Below are positions 11,593 to 14,914 of a DNA stretch of 14,914 nucleotides, one piece after another; the stretch's first letter is position 1; every line of letters starts with the position of its first letter. A program made the position numbers and the translations under genes. The stretch comes from Pseudomonadota bacterium. GTDB lineage: Bacteria; Pseudomonadota; Gammaproteobacteria; Xanthomonadales; Xanthomonadaceae. The DNA lies in contig JAHWKC010000018.1 of NCBI GenBank assembly GCA_019348095.1, positions 1 to 14,914 on the forward strand. The letters run 5' to 3'. The notes under the pieces were generated by a model that did not search any database, was not told the origin of the DNA, and saw only the letters and a program-made list of their open reading frames with translations.

Positions 11593-13752
11593 TTATTGCT
11601 GCGCGGCGTCCAGCTCCTGCAGCAGGACCGGTGCCGGGAACACCTCCTGCATGATCCAGCGCATGTAGCGCGCATCGACCGCGATCATGCGGGTCATGAT
11701 CGGGTCGAACACCCAGTTGGAGCTGACCGACTCCCAGTTGCCGTCGAATGCCAGCCCGACCAGCTTGCCGCGTGCATCGAGCACCGGCGAGCCGGAGTTG
11801 CCGCCGGTAATGTCCAGGTTCGACAGGAAGTTCACCGGCACCGTGCCGAGCTCGGGGTCGGCGAGGCCGCCGTATTTCTTGGCGGCGATCGCATCGAGCT
11901 GTGCCTGCGGCGCATCGAACGGCTCCTCGCCGGTGGCCTTGGCCGCGACCTCCTCCAGCCGCGTGAACGGCGCCTGCTCGCTGCCGTCGGTCTTGGTGTA
12001 ACCGGTGACGTTGCCGAAGGTGATGCGCAGCGAGGAGTTGGCGTCGGGATAGACGAACCCGCCCTGGCTCTGCTTGTGGTCGGCCACCGCCTGCAGATAG
12101 ACCGGCTGCGCGAGCAGCGCCTCGCCGGCGCGTACCTTGCTCGCCTCCTCCAGCTGCAGCACGGTCGGCATTACCGCGACCGCGAACTGCAGCGCGGGAT
12201 CTTCGCTGGCCTCGAACTCGGCGCGATCGGCCTCGAGCAACGCCAGGCGCCGCTCGGTGTCGCCCAGCTCGGTTTTGGCCAGCCGGTCGAGCGCGGCCTG
12301 GACGGCCGTCTCGTCATCGCCGCCAAGCCACGCATCGACCGCGGCCAGCCGCTGCGCTTCGGGAAGCTTCACGTATTCGCGCAGCCAGTAGGCCTGCAGC
12401 TGCCGATCCATCCCTGGTTCGTAGCGACGCTCCATCTGCTTCAGACCGCCCTCGAAGGCGGGCATGTCGCGCTGCTGGTAGCCCTGTTCGCGCTCGGCAT
12501 CGGGCTTTTCGCGTTCGATCGACAGGCGGTAGAGCCTGCCGGCGGCACCGAGCACGCCGGTGTTGCGCAGTTGGCCGAACACCAGGTCGCGGTCGCGATG
12601 GGCGCGAGCCAGTTCACCCAGTGCGACCAGCTGCGCATGCGCGGCCAGTGCGGCCTGGCCGTCCTCACCCTGCTCGCGCAGCCACGCCAGCACCGCAGCC
12701 TCGTCGGCCTGCTTGGTTTCGCTGGCGCCGATACGCTCGAAGCCCTCGAGCTGACCGGCGTAATTCTTCATCGCGTTGTGCCAGCCGCGCACGGTGCTGG
12801 CGTACTTCACCTCGACGTCGGGATTCTTCGCGCCTTCGGCCTCGACCAGCGCGACCAGGTTCTGGAAATGCGCACCGACCACCGGATAGGCCCAGTTCGC
12901 GGTGTGGTCGAAGTCCGACGCCAGCGCATAGCGGCTGGTGCGGCCGGGATAACCCGCGACCATCACGAAGTCGCCCTCGCCCAGCGGCTCCTCGGCGATC
13001 TTCAGCCAGTGCTGCGGCTGGTACGGCACGTTGTCCTGGGAATACGCGGCCGGCTTGCCGTCCGGGCCGACATAGGCGCGGTAGAACGCGAAGTCGCCGG
13101 TGTGGCGCGGCCACATCCAGTTGTCGATGTCGCCGCCGTAGCTGCCGATGCTGTTGGGCGGCGCATACACCAGCCGCACGTCCTTGATCTCCAGGTTGCG
13201 GAACAGCCGGTAGGTATTGCCCCCGGCGAAACTGTAGAGCCGGCAGCGGTAACCGGCTTCGGCTTCGCAATCGGCGATGAGCTGCTTCTCGATCGTCTCC
13301 AGCGCCTGGGTGCGCGCGAGCGCGTCGGGCGCGGCGGCTACCGCGGCGTTGACCTGCTCGGTCACGTCCTGGATCGAGTCCAGCGCATAGACACGCGCAT
13401 TGGGGCCGGCCGACAGCTCCTGGTCGAGGCTCGCGGCATTGAAGCCGGTGTCGATCAGGTTGTTCTCCGGGGTGGAGTTGAGCTGGATCGCGCCGTAGGC
13501 GCAATGGTGGTTGGTCACCACCAGTCCCTGTGGCGAAACGAAGCTGGCGGTGCAGCCGCCCAGCGAAACCACCGCGCCCATCGGGTCGCCGGTGAGGTCG
13601 GCCAGCTGGCGCGGGTCGAGTTCCAGCCCGGCCTGCTTCAGCGGCCCGGCGATCTCCGGCAACTGTTGCGGCACCCACATGCCCTCGGCGCCGATCGCGG
13701 CGCCGCTGAGTCCCATCGCCGCAATCGCGGCGGCTACTACTGTCTGACGCAT
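11593..13752 (-). CDS. S46 family dipeptidyl-peptidase (DPP7/DAP BII type)
   Basis: A 719-residue exported serine exopeptidase that removes dipeptides from peptide N-termini, typically in the periplasm of peptide-using Xanthomonads and Bacteroidetes. A signal peptide covers about 1-22 (cleavage after AIGA). The chymotrypsin-like catalytic triad can be placed by motif: TNHHCAYG (H82/H83), RHTGDFAFYR (D220) and ITGGNSGSP (S653). An alpha-helical cap domain covers about 280-560. The specificity position corresponding to Gly675 of DAP BII and Arg673 of DPP11 is Gly671 (FDGNWES), and N330 is kept. This predicts DPP7/DAP BII-type preference for hydrophobic or neutral second residues, not Asp/Glu. 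The ATG at 13750-13752 has AGGAG 6 nt upstream (13759-13763). A single-gene unit is likely, ending at the terminator at 11536-11567. Confidence 0.95.
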   Translation of the reverse strand: MRQTVVAAAIAAMGLSGAAIGAEGMWVPQQLPEIAGPLKQAGLELDPRQLADLTGDPMGAVVSLGGCTASFVSPQGLVVTNHHCAYGAIQLNSTPENNLIDTGFNAASLDQELSAGPNARVYALDSIQDVTEQVNAAVAAAPDALARTQALETIEKQLIADCEAEAGYRCRLYSFAGGNTYRLFRNLEIKDVRLVYAPPNSIGSYGGDIDNWMWPRHTGDFAFYRAYVGPDGKPAAYSQDNVPYQPQHWLKIAEEPLGEGDFVMVAGYPGRTSRYALASDFDHTANWAYPVVGAHFQNLVALVEAEGAKNPDVEVKYASTVRGWHNAMKNYAGQLEGFERIGASETKQADEAAVLAWLREQGEDGQAALAAHAQLVALGELARAHRDRDLVFGQLRNTGVLGAAGRLYRLSIEREKPDAEREQGYQQRDMPAFEGGLKQMERRYEPGMDRQLQAYWLREYVKLPEAQRLAAVDAWLGGDDETAVQAALDRLAKTELGDTERRLALLEADRAEFEASEDPALQFAVAVMPTVLQLEEASKVRAGEALLAQPVYLQAVADHKQSQGGFVYPDANSSLRITFGNVTGYTKTDGSEQAPFTRLEEVAAKATGEEPFDAPQAQLDAIAAKKYGGLADPELGTVPVNFLSNLDITGGNSGSPVLDARGKLVGLAFDGNWESVSSNWVFDPIMTRMIAVDARYMRWIMQEVFPAPVLLQELDAAQQ

Positions 13753-13773
13753 GCACTGCTCCTGGCGGCGGTT

Positions 13774-14022
13774 TCAACCGGCCGAGTCTAGCCGGTGGGC
13801 GGGGGCTGCGGCCATGGCGGTGTTGGGGGGCGGTGTACGGGAAAGGCCGGCGCCTGCCATCGCGATGGGATCGCCAATGGTGCTATTGACCACGATCACG
13901 CCGACGGCGCCGGCCTCGATGCACTCGGCCAGGCGGATCCGATCCGTGACGCCGGTCAGCATGACCACGGCCGTGCCCGTCACGGCGACGGCCGCGATCC
14001 CCAGCAGGACGGTGCGGAGCAC
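13774..14022 (-). other. Mosaic open frame: receiver-like then PA-domain-like peptides
   Basis: This continues the frame of the SLH protein but changes character. After DDGDGGV comes a hydrophobic stretch (LLGIAAVAVTGTAVV), then VVMLTGVTDRIRLAECIEAG (about 13912-13968), which looks like the beta4-alpha4 part of a response-regulator receiver. It then runs into AGAVGVIVVNSTIGDPIAMA (about 13855-13914), which looks like a protease-associated (PA) domain. The frame ends in TGA at 13774 just inside the peptidase upstream region. No known protein family has this order within 80 residues. I treat it as joined fragments, not a gene. The motif matches are from memory. Confidence 0.5.
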
Positions 14023-14640
14023 GCCCCCGTCGCCGTCGTCCAGGTCGATCGTGAACGTGAGCTTGCACGCACCCGCCGGCTGGGTCACGGGGATGGTGAA
14101 CTCGAAGGCGCGGTCGTCGCCCGTCAGCGTGAGCGCCTTGTCGGTGATGCCGCAGCCGCTGACCTTGGCGCCCGTCACCTCGACGCCCTCCTGGACGTCG
14201 ATCGTGCCGGTCACCTTGCCGCCCTGTGGGACCGTCTGTGACGCGAGCTTGACGTCGGCCGGCAGGTTCTTGGGCTTGGTGATCTTGCCCTTCTCGACGA
14301 GCAGGTCGGTCTCGCGGGCGAGGAAGGTCGCCATCTGCTCGCGCTTGACGTGCCCCGACGGGTCGTAGGTCGTCGAGGACTTGCCGGCGGCGATGCCCGC
14401 CCCGGCGACGGCGTTGATGTTGTCCTCGTGGAACGCGTCCTCGTCGTCGGTGAAGAAGTCCTCGGACGACGTGAGGGCGCTCCCCGTGATCTCCTCGTAG
14501 GCGCGGTTCAGGAAGGACGCCATCGCGGCGCGCCGGACGGGGAGGTGGGCGTTGTAGTTGCCGTCGTTGTCGCCCTCGACGACCCCGATGGCGGCGAGCT
14601 GGTTGATGCGCTTCTCGTGCTCGGTGTCGTCGTCGGCCTC
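14023..14640 (-). CDS. S-layer-homology (SLH) repeat protein fragment, probably foreign to the contig
   Basis: The minus-strand frame has two SLH repeats: DDDTEHEKRINQLAAIGVV to VRRAAMASFLNRAY (about 14636-14500), and FFTDDEDAFHEDNINAVAG to VKREQMATFLARE (about 14457-14310). After these comes a beta-rich module with QGGKVTGTI, VTGAKVSGCG and TIPVTQPAGACKLTFTI. SLH repeats with R..MA.FL.R and a following 'QGG.VTGT' module are typical of secreted or surface proteins of Actinobacteria. The N-terminus is missing: the frame runs on without a stop into antisense of the CcdA fragment, so the true gene was cut there. Xanthomonadaceae do not usually carry such proteins. Composition and family both argue that this piece comes from another organism. 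Confidence 0.7.
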
Positions 14641-14914
14641 GCCTACGGGCTGGCCTCGCTCAGCTGCACCTTGCCGGTGTTTCTCGCGGTGATGGGCGGT
14701 AGCCTCGCCGCCGGAAGCTTCGCCTCGGGGGCGGGGCAGTTCGTGAGCTACGGGCTGGGCATGACCTCGGTACTCCTGGTCCTCACCCTGGCGCTGGCGC
14801 TCTTCAAGGGAGGCGTGATCTCCCGGGTGCGCGGGATCGTACCCTACGTGCAGCCGATCTCCGCGGCGCTCCTCGTGCTGGCCGGGGCGTACATAATCTT
14901 CTACTGGTGGCCGG
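14635..14914 (+). CDS. CcdA-family cytochrome c biogenesis/thiol-disulfide membrane protein, C-terminal fragment
   Basis: About 93 residues in frame to the window end. GLAYGLASLSCTLPVFLAV is the signature around the second conserved cysteine of CcdA/DsbD-type electron carriers. The peptide continues through a second hydrophobic segment (SYGLGMTSVLLVLTLALAL), then VRGIVPYVQPISAALLVLAG and AYIIFYWW. CcdA passes reducing equivalents across the membrane to apocytochrome or periplasmic thioredoxins. The N-terminal half is missing on the left, where the sequence changes into antisense of the SLH fragment, and the right end is cut by the window. I place the left limit at the first convincing family residue. 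The family call is good; that this belongs to the same genome as the rest is doubtful. Confidence 0.72.

Noticed and set aside
11551..13791. 746-residue plus-strand open frame
   Set aside because: Antisense to the S46 peptidase, whose triad and signal peptide are convincing.
13774..14640. A novel SLH-receiver-PA sensory surface protein
   Set aside because: A receiver fragment and a PA fragment sharing six residues cannot both fold. The lack of an N-terminus and the strand switch at 14640 point to a chimera, not a new architecture.

Overview
The window reads as a contig from a high-GC gammaproteobacterium of the Xanthomonadaceae/Lysobacteraceae (Lysobacter, Luteimonas or Pseudoxanthomonas type). 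Three things suggest this: a secreted S46 dipeptidyl-peptidase, short GTAG-headed palindromic repeats like those described from Stenotrophomonas, and the gene order folC-dedD-cvpA-purF. The placement is inference; there is no rRNA or marker phylogeny here.

Region 1 (1-2305) is metal-linked. The C-terminal end of a TonB-dependent receptor (ZnuD-like) converges on zur, a zinc-sensing Fur-family repressor. zur lies 21 bp behind gltX (glutamyl-tRNA synthetase) on the minus strand and is probably co-transcribed with it. A perfect 8-1-8 palindrome sits 20 bp upstream of gltX. Region 2 (2479-4055) holds lpxH (lipid A synthesis), apparently leaderless, converging on a DUF455 ferritin-like protein.

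Region 3 (4065-8770) is a nested set of palindromic repeats followed by the minus-strand cluster folC, dedD (with two SPOR domains), cvpA and purF. This is the enterobacterial order, but no accD lies upstream of folC. Region 4 (8825-11236) is a second repeat pair, a histidine-family phosphatase and a long-form serA. The phosphatase resembles the metal-independent phosphoserine phosphatases, so the pair may supply two steps of serine synthesis. Region 5 (11237-13752) is a third repeat pair, an intrinsic terminator and the S46 peptidase.

The last 1.1 kb (about 13800-14914) does not fit. It holds a minus-strand open frame that passes from S-layer-homology repeats into receiver-like and then PA-domain-like peptides, and it abuts the C-terminal half of a CcdA membrane protein on the plus strand. 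I read this as a mosaic of foreign, probably actinobacterial or mixed, fragments joined to the contig end by misassembly or amplification chimerism.

The core of the window is ordinary housekeeping. The observations I rate highest are the repeat architecture (including repeats that supply stop codons), the serA/phosphatase pair, the gltX palindrome, and the chimeric tail, which should be trimmed before any biological claim is made from it. I saw no CRISPR array, tRNA, rRNA, insertion sequence or convincing new defence system.
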